Origin: Holothuria scabra
Taxonomy: Eukaryota; Echinodermata; Holothuroidea; Aspidochirotida; Holothuriidae
NCBI GenBank assembly: GCA_037179385.1
Contig: CM074179.1
Span: forward strand, 74,637,719 to 74,701,718
Direction: 5' to 3'
Length of the DNA stretch: 64,000 bases
Shown here: positions 20,801 to 29,354 of the stretch, piece by piece
How the letters are laid out: each line of letters opens with the position of its first letter
How positions within the stretch are numbered: the stretch's first letter is position 1
Made by a program: the position numbers and the translations under genes
Notes under the pieces: model-generated
Database searches by the model: none
What the model was told of the DNA's origin: nothing
The model's input: the letters and a program-made list of their open reading frames with translations, nothing else

Positions 20801-22748
20801 ATACAGTTATCATGAGCATTACTGTTCATTTCCCAACATTCATAATTTTTGCCAAATTTATAACTGTGAGCTAAGTTTTTGATTTTTAGTACTACTTTGT
20901 GTGTTGCTAGTGCATCAAAACTGGAATAAGTCCTTGTCCAGCCTGGCTTAAACCAGTTTAGTCATGGAAACTGAGCTATAAAACCTCATCTAACTTACTG
21001 TATCACCATAACTTGCAACAAGGGCATAATGAATTTTCTTAGCAGTGTAGTGTGCCATAATGAATCTAATCTTTCCCAGAGTGAGAAGAACATATGCCCC
21101 CCTTTCTAACCCCTTTCCCCTGCCTTCACACCTTTGCTAAAAGTGATAACTTCATAGTCAGCCATTGATGAGACAAGAATACATCCCTGTATACTTCTTC
21201 ACTTTGGCAGTTTGTAATCATATAACAGCACCTTTTTAGTGAGTTAGTAAGATGAGATTTAACGACACACTGTCACAGATGTTATATAGTGTTACCTTCA
21301 GTTCATATAAAAGCAAAATTAGTAAACAATTTCAGGTTGGGTTGAAATCTTAGTTCTGTTTCAAGTTCAGTTCAAGCAAAGTGCAAGACCTTCCCTTTAC
21401 CAGCCTCTTATGGCGTGTGGGAAATGCTGTCGGCATATTCTACCACTGCCAGCCCACAGGGTGTGGTTGTGTTTTTGAATTTATACAATTACAGTTACTC
21501 CATGGAGGGTCATATAAATCATCATGTGGTCAAATTTGCAGTCTGAAGGCCTCACGCACCCTTATGTTTGTATCTTACTCCCACTTAATGCCTGCTTGAG
21601 AGAAATATTTCTTTATAAGACAAACCAACATGGCTTTCAAAGAAAAAATACTTTTGGCATATTCTACAACTACCAGCCTGCAGGAGGGGGGTGAGGAGGG
21701 GTGTTTTTGAATTTATGCAATTACAGAAACTCATGGAAGCCCATGTAATTTTTCATGTTCAATGTCAAATTTGCAGTCTGTGGGCCTGATGCACCGTCAT
21801 ATTTGTATGTAACTCTTACTTATTGCCCTGCTTACCTCCAAAAGGGAAATAACTCATTAGAATGAACCAACATTGCATTCAAAGAAAACAATGCCAATGC
21901 ATGTGGAATCATTGTGATTTCCTGTGGAATCTTGTGTGTTCTTCTTTGAACTTTCTTTTGTGGATTAAATTATGAACCATTGTCAGACAAATGTTCTAAA
22001 ATCAATATTTTTATGCCATTGCGTTTATCTACAACTTCAACTGTCAGGTCTAGTTAAACATTTCCACAATTAGTAAAACGGATTGCCATTATTCTTGGTG
22101 TTCAACAAAAGCAATGGAGTAGGAAAAGCAAGCCAGTGAGTAACAACTGAAAAGAAAGCTGTCATCGGCTCGACTTGAACTAATTGGTCGAAAATGGGCT
22201 GTAAAACTCAATCTTATGTAACCTGACCTCACAATTAGTATTTAAATTATTTTGAATTCATTCCCTAGAGTAAGCACAAAAAGAAAAGGAAGAAGAAGAT
22301 ATCAAGTTCTGAAGAGGATACTTCAAGTGAAGAAGAAAAAAGCAGCTCTCAAAACAGACACAGAGAAAAGAAAAAAAAAAGACATAAACATAAGAAAGAA
22401 AAATTGCAAGAGACTTCCAGTGATAGTTCTTTAGAGAAAGAAAGAAAGAGAAAAAGTAAAGATAGTAAAAAGACTTCCATTAGAAAAGAAGATTTTTCAC
22501 ATTTAGATAAAAGAAGGACAAATTCATCCCAAGAGGAGGATTATAGGCAAACAATACACAGGGAGAAACAAAGGAATATTCATGATGCTGAAAGGATTAA
22601 TGAATGGCGAAAAGAAAACAGAGATGATCAAAGGCGCAGACATCATGGTTATCAGAGAACTGATCATTCTCTGGCGAGCGAAAAAAGACATTCCCGAGAT
22701 TCTAAACATGAAAAAGAAGGTCACAGTAATAGGCACGACAGAAGGTAG
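5739..22748 (+). CDS. ZCCHC17: ZCCHC17 (pNO40/PS1D)-like S1 and zinc-knuckle protein, seven exons
   Basis: The coding exons are 5739-5807, 10286-10343, 12818-12918, 14056-14144, 18280-18380, 20604-20719 and 22269-22748. They join in phase (0,1,0,2,1,0) through GT..AG introns to give 1014 bases, 337 residues plus stop. Residues 20-95 form an S1 RNA-binding domain (LYSIFRGEVASLQPYGAFVK at its start, then GLVHKTQIS, then KISLSMKVVN). Residues 133-146 are a perfect CCHC knuckle, C-X2-C-X4-H-X4-C. The order and wording match vertebrate ZCCHC17, a nucleolar protein reported to associate with 60S ribosomal subunits and with pinin. The human protein is about 241 residues; the extra length here is the C-terminal tail encoded by exon 7 (Lys/Arg/Ser/Glu/Asp/His-rich), which probably serves nuclear/nucleolar targeting and RNA contacts. 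Introns are large and full of transposons. Family assignment is strong; function is inferred from vertebrates. Confidence 0.95.
6340..7137 (+). mobile_element. CR1-like LINE 3' fragment in intron 1
   Basis: From ~6340 the + strand reads IVWNNSEEVSSNWLRAAL. After a frameshift it reads NYRIFKTRLVLEPYL, KFRCGNSKLPVVTGKF and ERICDLC, and after another frameshift DEFHYILQCAFFTTERK. This is the typical C-terminal tail of invertebrate non-LTR retrotransposon ORF2, with its Cys-His knuckle. The 3' end is AATAAATGAAACTGAAACTG followed by GAAATTC, the reiterated terminal unit of such LINEs. It is 5'-truncated and broken by at least two frameshifts, so dead. Confidence 0.85.
8215..8460. repeat. Dispersed MITE-like repeat family B, copy 1
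   Basis: It shares, in the same order and orientation with 9661-9928, the blocks TTTGAAGAGAAAAAT, TCACATGACTC and CAACAGCCAATCATGAAAC. It begins with an AAGGTCAAGAGCA end like the AAGGTAAAGAGCA end of copy 2. Confidence 0.7.
9661..9928. mobile_element. MITE family B, copy 2 with terminal inverted repeats
   Basis: The left end CTTAAAGGTAAAGAGCAGTC and the right end GACTGATCTTGCCCTTTAAG are imperfect inverted repeats. The interior contains CACATGACTCCCAACAGCC, shared with 8215-8460 and, more weakly, with 11860-11990. No coding potential is seen, and the target duplication is not clear because the ends read TTAAAGG/CCTTTAA. Confidence 0.7.
10286..10343 (+). CDS. ZCCHC17: ZCCHC17-like exon 2
   Basis: The acceptor is cctacag|GTTGCA and the donor AATG|gtaagt, 58 bases, ending in phase 1. 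It encodes VASLQPYGAFVKIPYIRKN, the S1 core with the conserved YGAF(V/I)KI motif. Confidence 0.95.
10527..10848. mobile_element. hAT-like MITE with CAGGGTTCTAGCC ends
   Basis: The left end CAGGGTTCTAGCCAGG and the right end CCTGGCTAGAACCTTG are inverted repeats with one mismatch, and the inner CAAACTGGGTG/CACCCGGTTTG continue the pairing. CAGGG ends suit the hAT superfamily. Flanks share only CAATA, so a full 8-bp duplication is not visible. Confidence 0.7.
11860..11990. repeat. Repeat family B, partial copy 3
   Basis: CAATGTGACAGGACTCACAAG followed by AGCCAATAATGAAA, and a CCCTTTCCCTTTCAAG end, match family B copies at 8215 and 9661. The 5' half is missing or too diverged. Confidence 0.55.
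12172..12486. mobile_element. PIF/Harbinger-type MITE with TTA duplication
   Basis: The left end AGTCCTGTCCACACTATGCG and the right end TAGTGTGGACGGGGCA form an inverted pair. The element is flanked by TTA at 12169-12171 and 12487-12489. It is 315 bp long and non-coding; any open frame crossing it is incidental. It is a different family from the MITE at 2991, but has the same superfamily signature. Confidence 0.8.
12818..12918 (+). CDS. ZCCHC17: ZCCHC17-like exon 3
   Basis: The acceptor is ttctcag|GCTTAG and the donor TTGGG|gtgagt, 101 bases, phase 1 in and phase 0 out. It encodes (G)LVHKTQIS followed by a VGDMVYCKVISLG strand, which aligns with the VGDKVWVKLIG part of vertebrate S1. Confidence 0.95.
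12936..13218. mobile_element. hAT-like MITE, 'AAAAGTCATGGAATTTT' family
   Basis: The ends AGGGTTCCTATG and CATAGGAAACTT are near-perfect inverted repeats. Inside, GAAAAGTC(G/A)TGGAATTTT recurs directly and inverted around CATTTTCCAGGCCTG. A related copy lies at 33659-33895. The target duplication is not evident. Confidence 0.65.
14056..14144 (+). CDS. ZCCHC17: ZCCHC17-like exon 4
   Basis: The acceptor is gcttcag|GAGGAA and the donor ACCAA|gtaagt, 89 bases, ending in phase 2. It encodes DKISLSMKVVNQDSGKDLD, the last S1 strand and the conserved NQ-x-(S/T)GKDLD segment that identifies the family. Confidence 0.96.
14182..15003. mobile_element. Foldback MITE with 135-bp arms, loop invaded
   Basis: The arm at 14182-14318 is inverted at 14873-15003. 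Matching blocks include TTAAAGTGT, AATATATATT, CATTCCTGAGCT and GTTGAAGTTTATTCACT. The loop contains a separate piggyBac-type MITE (14619-14868) that ends exactly at the inner edge of the right arm. Confidence 0.8.
14619..14868 (-). mobile_element. piggyBac-type MITE, copy 1
   Basis: This is a 250-bp element flanked by TTAA at 14615-14618 and 14869-14872. Its ends are ACTTTTACCGTTGT (left, decayed) and ACAGTAAAGGG (right). It is the inverse of the copy at 63579-63829, with which it shares TTTGGGTCCTTTTG, CACGCGGAGCTCGAAACT and GGCCACAA blocks. TTAA flanks and CCCTTT ends are the piggyBac signature. Non-coding. Confidence 0.85.
15559..15720. repeat. 55-bp minisatellite, three copies
   Basis: Units start at 15559, 15611 and 15666. 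Each reads AAAAGTCAGTT(G/A)TCCAAT through GTGAACTGGTTGCCTGAAGT. Copies 2 and 3 differ by two or three bases, so the duplication is recent. It is intronic. Confidence 0.95.
16200..17165 (-). mobile_element. CR1-like LINE 3' half, minus strand, in intron 4
   Basis: Read on the minus strand, 17160-17100 contains the reverse-transcriptase catalytic motif FADDTN. This is followed by KPLLKVHSTKFLGVHID, LSWKDHVKYVS, TLPHRTLSLIYLSLILPHLA and YCCSIW at 16940-16700. Then come KLDELVNMSLVTFTYRCLN (about 16580) and KSLKYRSIIAWNTLP (about 16330). Frameshifts and stops interrupt the frame, so it is a dead, 5'-truncated copy. The exact 3' end is uncertain and may extend to ~15880. Confidence 0.88.
18280..18380 (+). 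CDS. ZCCHC17: ZCCHC17-like exon 5
   Basis: The acceptor chosen is ctggatag|ACAGGAAG at 18280. The nearby CAG ending at 18283 would put a stop in frame, so the upstream TAG acceptor is the one that works. It encodes QEELRRKKG, a linker, then LEAVLNT-like ELGAVLNTICKKC with the first two zinc cysteines (133, 136). The donor is AAAG|gtgtgt, phase 1. Confidence 0.9.
18905..18985 (+). repeat. Dispersed repeat family C, copy 1
   Basis: The blocks CGGCTCGACTTGAAC, TTGAAAACTGGGC and GTAAAA(T/C)TC are shared in the same order with 22160-22235. The second copy sits ~35 bases before the last coding exon. Confidence 0.6.
18988..19130 (+). repeat. Dispersed repeat family D, copy 1
   Basis: AATAGTCCA, AAATTTATTTTTGAT-like and TTCATTTCCC..GTTCTCGA blocks occur in the same order at 51799-51935. 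No terminal repeats were found, so the element class is unknown. Confidence 0.6.
20604..20719 (+). CDS. ZCCHC17: ZCCHC17-like exon 6
   Basis: The acceptor is ttcacag|GTCATC and the donor AAAAAG|gtttga, 116 bases, phase 1 in and phase 0 out. It completes the zinc knuckle with GHLTQDC (His141, Cys146), then SYDLIPDLD, equivalent to the YSLIPDE of vertebrates. Confidence 0.95.
21425..21895 (+). repeat. Tandem duplication, two ~230-bp copies in intron 6
   Basis: The segments at about 21428-21650 and 21655-21895 share GGCATATTCTAC, TTTTTGAATTTAT, CAATTACAG, TCAAATTTGCAGTCTG and CAAAGAAAA blocks in the same order. Divergence is moderate. Confidence 0.8.
22160..22235 (+). repeat. Dispersed repeat family C, copy 2
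   Basis: It matches 18905-18985 through CGGCTCGACTTGAAC and GAAAATGGGC. It lies at the 3' end of intron 6, next to the exon 7 acceptor. Confidence 0.6.
22269..22748 (+). CDS. ZCCHC17: ZCCHC17-like exon 7, basic/serine-rich tail and stop
   Basis: The acceptor is ttccctag|AGTAAG; shifting by two bases would create an immediate stop. It has 159 codons and TAG at 22746-22748. The tail opens with a Lys/Arg cluster, an acidic-serine patch (SSSEEDTSSEEE) and a second Lys/His run, then a long Lys/Arg/Asp/Glu/His mixed-charge region with Arg-Asp and Arg-His pairs. It is predicted disordered and longer than the vertebrate tail. Several nuclear-localisation-type basic clusters are visible. Confidence 0.9.
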   Translation, partial: SKHKKKRKKKISSSEEDTSSEEEKSSSQNRHREKKKKRHKHKKEKLQETSSDSSLEKERKRKSKDSKKTSIRKEDFSHLDKRRTNSSQEEDYRQTIHREKQRNIHDAERINEWRKENRDDQRRRHHGYQRTDHSLASEKRHSRDSKHEKEGHSNRHDRR

Positions 22749-23684
22749 CATGACGACATAGGAAATACTATCCTTAGTTTGCTCTGGGAAATTTGACAGA
22801 GCATGATTGCAATTTAACCTCAAATACATCATGCTAAAACTATGATAGTGTTAAAGGTCCTGTAACACCATCATAGAACCATTTAATAGTTGATCTTCAG
22901 TTTCTGTCACATCCATAAACTTTGGAAGATGAGGTTGGTCTTTCAACCTTGATTAATCTTGTATCCATTTTTAAACTTCAAAAAAAAAAAAAAAAACCAA
23001 AACTCTTGGGTATGGTCATACTAAACAGTCTGGTCATCTGTTCAACGTCATACTTTACTATCAAAGTTTCCTTCAGTTATTTGTTTGAGCTTGAAATTAG
23101 TTTAAAAAAAAATAACAGTTGTTTCGGGGGTAAATGGTTAAAAAAACGTGGCAGTTTCTCCCAGTTTTTGGTTTCCCCTCTGAAAAATAGTAATGACCTT
23201 TCCTTTAGATCTAATTGCAAATGTGCAAGCTCACAAACTAATTGTATTGTATACTTGGTGATGGAGCTGCATTTTCAGTGAAACGTGCTACCATTACATG
23301 TGCAGAAAAATGCATGTGATAGTGGTATCCTGTGGACAACCAACTTGGAGATACATATTTTTCGTTCCAGGCTTAAATCACTTGTCAGGGTCAAGTGAAC
23401 AGCTGCCCATTCCAATTCCTGTTAGCAGTTTAATCTTGTAGTCAGTGGTAACAGGAGTTTGTGGAACATTTAATATTTCTGGTGAACATTCAATATCTTA
23501 TATGTACAGATGAATTGCATTCATAAAGTGGCACAACAAACCCTAAATACCAAAGTTGCTTTGAAAGGAAAAGCAATCTTCTCAACTATTTTTGTTAACT
23601 TTGTGTTTTTTACAAATGTCTTCTATTTTCTTACAAATATCTTTCATGGTCGCCCAAACATGAATGGGACATGCTCAAAATAAA
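22749..23684 (+). other. ZCCHC17: Probable 3' UTR of the ZCCHC17-like gene
   Basis: This is the stretch after the stop codon. It contains an A-run at 22980-22996 and no competing gene. The first canonical AATAAA that I noted downstream is at 23679. The UTR length is inferred, not shown. Confidence 0.4.
23679..23684 (+). promoter_or_regulatory. Candidate polyadenylation signal AATAAA
   Basis: Canonical hexamer ~930 bases after the stop codon, followed by a GTGAGT-type GT-rich stretch. It is only a candidate; earlier variant signals could be used instead. Confidence 0.35.
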
Positions 23685-24035
23685 GTGAGTAACTAACTAT
23701 TTTGCATAAATGGTACACCTCAATCAAGGAAACATTGTCACATGGCTCATTTATTTATTACAGTACCTTATTTTCTTGCATTTCTTTACCTGTTAAGTGG
23801 AGCAACAAATCTTTCACTTTCTTTCTAAGTTTGAATGGCTACTGTCAATGCAAAAATAATTAGGTGGAGGGTCTCCCATTGCTTTGATTTATTCTTTTTT
23901 AAACCTTCTTTAATCATCTCTTAATTACTCACAAGATACTTTGCAGTTGGATAATTGAAACTGATTATTTTGAAGGATGACACTTAAACTTGCAAAATAA
24001 GCCCCTCATGACATTCTCAGGTTACAGCTGTTATT

Positions 24036-25312
24036 CAGTTTCAGTTTATTTTCCACATCAGTTACAATAATTTCATACAATAGGATTGAACAAGGAGGTG
24101 GAGGAAGATTGAAAAAGCAAGAGCTTGTACTGTCCCCTAACAGACAATTTAACATAAGTACAAGCTGTACAAAAACAAAATATATAACACAGAAGCAAAG
24201 AAAACAAACAAAATCAGCAAACAACTTAAGAGCAGTTATAGTTATTAAGCAGATAATCCTTAAATCTTCTTTTAAAAGTGAGAATATTCTTTGCAGACTG
24301 AATGTTATTGTTTAGACTATTCCAGAGTTTAACACCACTATTAAGAAAAAATCTGTATGAAATATCATTGAAGAGAGATTTTGACAAAAATTACCAGAAG
24401 ACCTAGTATAATAGGAATGGAAATCGTTATTGTAATTTAGATTCTCAACAATAGCTAATGGTAAGAGGCCCTTTACACACCAGTACATGAAAACTGCAAC
24501 ATGAATTTATTATATATCAAAAATGTTAAGTATGCTATGAATGAAAAACGTAATCAGATAATCAGAATGTGATAGAATCCGAACAGCCCTTTTTTGCAAA
24601 ATATGAAGACGATTTAAATAGGATGAGTGTTTCCCCAAATAATATTAAAATAGGATAGTCGAGAATGAAGTAATGAATCATATAAAGTTTTAATGATGTA
24701 AGGAGGGACAAAGCAGCTTTCTTTATACAAAATTCCTATAACTTTTGAAATATTAGAACAAAGTTTGTCAATGCGAGGCTTCCAGATGGGATTAGGGTCT
24801 ATACAAATACCAAAAAATTTAGCTTCACTAACTGTGAAAATTTTTTTACTGTCAATAAATTTATCGACGGTGTCAATTTAACGCTACACTGGGTGAAAAG
24901 TCATGCAATTAGTTTTTAGCAATATTCAAGGATAATTTGTTACATTTAAACCACAATGAAACCATTAGTAACTCAGTATTCACGATACGTGCTGTAGTGG
25001 TGAGATCTTTATGTTTATAGAGGATGTTTGTATCATCAGCAAATAGTGTGAAAGAAAGTACAGAAGGACAGTTGCATAAATCATATACATAGATGAGAAA
25101 TAAAAGAGGTCCGAGAATAGAGCCTTTGGGCACACCGCAGCAAATACCACATAAGCTAGATGACTTGTTGTTAATGCATACAAAATGTTTCCTGTCAGAC
25201 AAATAACTATGAAACCAATTTAAAGTGAATCCCCGAATACCATAGTGGCGTAGTTTCCTAAGTAGAATATTGAAATGAAGGTTGCAAAACAAATGACAGC
25301 ATTAGCCATGTA
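24036..25312 (-). mobile_element. CR1-like LINE, minus strand, reverse transcriptase and 3' end
   Basis: On the minus strand, 25292-24909 is one open frame with ordered reverse-transcriptase motifs: LLRKLRHYGIRGFTLNWF, SYLSDRKHFV, GVPKGSILGPLLFLIYVYDL and the catalytic FADDTN. Further down, at ~24340-24230, it encodes FLNSGVKLWNSLNNNIQSAK followed by FKRRFKDYLL, the usual C-terminal end. The 3' terminus is AATAAACTGAAACTGAA (complement at 24036-24056), like the LINE at 6340-7137. The copy is 5'-truncated near 25312 and the region between the motifs carries stops. Confidence 0.92.
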
Positions 25313-25499
25313 CGGTTTGCATGGGCGTCCGCAGGTATGGGCAAGGGGGGGGGGGGGCACTTGCCCCCCCCCCCTGGAAAATCAAAAATTTGAAAAAACG
25401 TATAAAAATCAAAGCAAAAACCCGAACAAAACGTGTTTTCAAAGGGGGAGGGGGGTGGAGCCGGGGTCATGCACCCCCCCTTCGGGGAACACTGGCCCC

Positions 25500-26060
25500 C
25501 CGTCGGGAAAGGTCGGCGGTTTCGTCGGGGAGGCCTAAAATAAATAAGAAAAATAATAATAAAAAAAGAAAAAAAAACTACCAGGACTGAAGTTACTGGA
25601 TGGGTGAACATGTTCTTTGTTTTCAAATGTTATTTTAGTACATATCGGAATCGATTTTCAATCTCTTCTTCTTTGCTCCGTTATACCTCATTCCATGTAC
25701 CTTGTCCTATCTCCTACCCTGTCGGGAAAGGATGGCAGTTTCCTTCGGGGAGGTCTGAATATGAACGTAAAGGATTGAAAGTTACTGGATGGATGATCAT
25801 GGCCTGTTTTTTGCTTTTTGCACTCTTCCATTCTTTTTTAACGGTATTTTAGAGCCTATCTGAATCTGTTTTAATAACTTCTTACTAGCTCTGCCATCCC
25901 TCATCCCATCTTCAATCCGCGAGGTCATGCCCTCGTCGGGGAAGGCTGCCGGCCTTCCCCTGTTGTTGAGAAAACTCAGTTTCATCGGGGAACCTTCATC
26001 TTCATGAACACGGTAAACTGATAAAAGATGCGGGTCTGATAAACTTCAGTCACCCGGAAG
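25500..26060 (+). repeat. ~210-bp tandem units, three degenerate copies
   Basis: Units start near 25502, 25719 and 25931, each with GTCGGG(A/G)AAGG followed by CGGGGA(G/A), then GAA(A)GTTACTGGATG and a TATTTTAG block in the first two. The third unit is incomplete. Confidence 0.65.
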
Positions 26061-26479
26061 TTCTTCTTGATTTTGCTTACTAGAAGACCATATTCTTCAA
26101 GGAAACTCACAATTCCGAATTTTCTTGACAAAAACAGACGAGAGGTTGATCATGTGCATGCAGTGCCCGATGGTCTGCCATCTGGCCTGCCCCGACAGCC
26201 GAATTCTAGCAACGGTAATGAAAATCGACCAGCCCGTTTTCAGTTACACTTACTGATAAACAGTAGTGTGAGAATGTCTCCCCATAAGTCTGACTAAAAA
26301 AATTATTTGATGGTACCTTGTTAAGTGACATATTTTCAAATTAGTTGGAACTTTAAGCTATTTATAGTCTGAAATTCGGGCAGTCACGTAAAAAAATTCC
26401 TTTACTTAGTGAACCTTGCAATTATAGTAATTCCGTTGCATAGCGCCCCTCCCCCACCCGGGAAAAGAGACAAGACCAT

Positions 26480-26890
26480 TACATTTACTTGTAGCAGTAC
26501 CTTTTATCTGGTACCTTTCTGATTATTTAACAATTTGGGTTTTTTCTATTGAAGTGAAACTTTCATTACATTTCAAGAGAAAGCTCCAAATAACGACTGC
26601 CTCATTTCTAGTTACAAGTCTGGTAAATGCCATTCCGGCTACCTGAGGGGTTAGATTTTTTAACAAATTTTTTGTACACTCCGCGCCAACTGATGGTGGC
26701 ACTCCGCATAGACAGTATTTTGGTCGAACAGATTATTTAATAGGACAAAGCATATTTGAAAATTATTCTTCGTTTTGGGGCAGCATTATGAAGTGAAAAT
26801 TTTATTGCGAAAGAAAGCTCGAAACTGACTTCTTAAATTCTAGTTTCGAACACGGAAAATGCCATTTCCTGCTGTCTAGGGCTCTCAATT
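26480..26890 (-). repeat. Dispersed repeat family A, inverted copies
   Basis: This is the reverse complement of 693-1205: TTCTATTGAAGTGAAACTTT, GAAAGCTC, AAATGCCATT(C/T)C and the GTACCTTTTAT block all match in order. Two units are present at about 26543-26660 and 26785-26885. Confidence 0.7.
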
Positions 26891-27827
26891 TTTCAAAAAT
26901 TTCTGTGCGCTCGACTTAGATGGTCTTTCGGGGAGGATTACACTTTTCTGACAAAAACAAATTCTGCTCCCTCCCAAACTGAAACGCTGCAGTACGCCTA
27001 TGACAATAAAATGAAATATGAAATTTCGAATATATGCGAAGCCAAACTTTTTCCTCGGGAGAATGTTCCAATATGGTCTGAGGGCCTGAATCTGCATGAT
27101 GATATTCAGTAACCCCAACAAAACTACAGATCACCCCCTACTTGACTTTTTCTCATGAGAAGGTAAGATTCTTCCAGAAAACGCCCAAACTGTGATAAGC
27201 TTTACAATTTTTTCTCCAATATAGGCTTCGTATTGTTTAAAGTGGCAAAATTTGCCAATTCCGAAGGATAATCCGTACAATAAAAAATCAAAGCCAACTC
27301 TGTTAATCACCCGGCATACTACCTAATTTTGCTCTTGAAAGGCATATAACTTAAAAAAGCCAAATATTCATTATAACCTTACCAAAAAACCAAATTTTTT
27401 TCATTAAATTCCAAATTCCTCCAATACAATAAGCCCTTAATTTTCAAATCTTCGTTCAAAAAGGGAAAAACTGTCCGGGCCAGCTTGTAGTCTCGTCTCG
27501 ATTTAACGCGTAACCTTAAAAGAATTTCAGCTGTCGCCTATATAACGTTTTTTATTTTTGCCATATGAAGGACAGATTCTTCAGTAGAGACCCAAAATTT
27601 TTCATGGTACTAACAAAAGCCAAATTTCTTTAAAAAAAACTCCACATTTTTAAGTATTTGTTAAAAAGAAAGCCCCAAATTTCGCCGCGCTACGCGCGCC
27701 TCAAATTCTGCCAAGTCATCCCACCGGGACATAACATTACCTTTGTCGGGGCCTTAAAATTCTGGCCCTCCTGTCGGGGAGCTTGCCCCCCCCCCCCTGT
27801 CGGGCAAATCCTGGCGCCACCCCTGGT

Positions 27828-28037
27828 TTCACGGCGGCCATCTTGGTGCGCCTTTTTTGTCCCAGTCGGTGGCGACCAGCTACGGATAGGGAGTACACGT
27901 TACATGCTAAGTCCATGTATATAAGTCCGTGCCATGGACTTATATACATGGACACAGCATGTAACGTATAGGTCCTATCCTTAGATGGTCGCCACTGGCT
28001 GGGACAAAAAAAGGCGCACCAAGATGGCCGCCGTGAA
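27828..28037. mobile_element. Near-perfect 210-bp hairpin MITE
   Basis: The two halves are inverted copies of ~100 bases. The outer ends are TTCACGGCGGCCATCTTGG and its complement; the centre is TATATAAGTCC-GTGCCAT-GGACTTATATA. Only scattered differences occur, so it is young or under conversion. I saw no clear target duplication. Confidence 0.85.
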
Positions 28038-28229
28038 GCTGTAAATCGTCTGATTTGACGACGACTCTGTAATATTTTAAACAAAGGTTAAACTTAAATG
28101 GCAAAAAATATCATATTCCTGCAATACGTGAAGTGATTCTGACATTACCTTGCCATATTTCAAATATATTTCAACCTTCTTGCAAAATATGGTGGTATAC
28201 TTGAGCAAGTCCAAACTTTCACACAAAAC

Positions 28230-28275
28230 CATAGAGTACACGTTACATGCTAAGTCCATGTATATAGGAAGTCCG
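28230..28275 (+). repeat. Partial copy of the 27828 hairpin core
   Basis: GTACACGTTACATGCTAAGT followed by CCATGTATATA repeats the core of the hairpin MITE (27892-27921) ~200 bases downstream of it. The rest of the element is not recognisable. Confidence 0.75.
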
Positions 28276-29354
28276 TGCTGTATAGTTCGGAGAAAAAGAG
28301 ACGCGCACTTCTGCGTGCTGGGAAAATGAACGCAGTGGTTGGTTTTTCGTTGTAAGCGGCTAAGAATGTAAACGCGTGTATAGATATGCGCTTGTAAAGA
28401 AACCATAGAAACTGACCAATAAGTAAGGCAATGAACTTCAAACCAGTCGTTGTGCGTTAATGTTCAAATGTTCTTGGTTAAAAAGCCGACGATCGAAGAA
28501 GCCTAAAACTGTTTCATATAGGGAAAATTTATTGAAGAACGGTGTTTGAAAGAATTGCAATGTTTTAAAATCACTTGCAATTTTACTACCGGAATATTTT
28601 AATTAACTGTTAGCTTTCAAAACGACTGATCAGTGATCAGCACTTCCGTCCCTCTGTGAGGAGTCACCGCGCCATTTTAAGTTTGCTATGGTTATAATAT
28701 CTTTGTTTAGTTTCTGGTACAGCGCCACCAATTTCACAAAAAAAAAAGGTTAAGAATGTCGTTTGCCTTGACACCACTGTACACGTGGTGCCCCCTAGAG
28801 GTCCTCAGGTGTCTACTGCATGATCTATTTCATTTGTTTTAATGTTTATAACTGCAGCTTGGGTCAGGATGGGCACATGGTCAGTGACCAGGTGTCATGT
28901 GTCCAGAGTCCTGAGAGTGACGGAAGCATGCATGTAAATAGCTGGTAAAAGTAGACCTTTGATCAAGGTTATAACCCCTCCGACCAATCACGGATAGGGA
29001 GGGTTCCGTTACTGGGGGAATTTGAAAAACTGTAAGTTAATGAGACTTGTTGGTGATGGGTATTTTTTGACCTGCAAAATTTATCGATAACTTCATGTTT
29101 AAAAACAAAAGTAAGTAAATGATATTCTGCCACTGAAGACAGTGAATTGATATTTTACTTCATCGGCAGTCCTGCCATACCATCAAAGAGCTATAAATTG
29201 TATGTTTCACTCTCAAGGGCCTCAGGACATACTACAGGTAAAACAGTTGTTAAAGAATTTCTTCTCGTCTCAACTCTGACCAGCGAAATACTATTACACG
29301 TTTTCCCCTGTCACAGACAATTTTTGCAAATTTAGGGTTGATTGCCCTACGCAC
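28276..29354. other. Non-coding stretch, nothing recognised
   Basis: No gene or complete element was recognised. TGATCAGTGATCA at about 28628 is a short local repeat. The open frame at 28077-28406 (minus strand) overlaps the hairpin-derived sequence and is not credible. Confidence 0.5.

Larger units (their letters stand above)
25315..27820. mobile_element. GC-rich transposon debris with G/C-run termini
   Basis: It begins GGGCGTCCGCAGGTATGGGC then a G run, and ends with a C run then GGGCAAATCCTGGCGCCACC. The two ends resemble each other as imperfect inverted repeats. The interior repeats GTCGGG(G/A)A and is poor in convincing open frames. It may be one 2.5-kb element or several. There is no recognisable transposase. 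Confidence 0.45.

Noticed and set aside
25275..25626. Overlapping Gly/Pro-rich frames on both strands
   Set aside because: They arise from the G and C runs of the transposon tip at 25340-25520.
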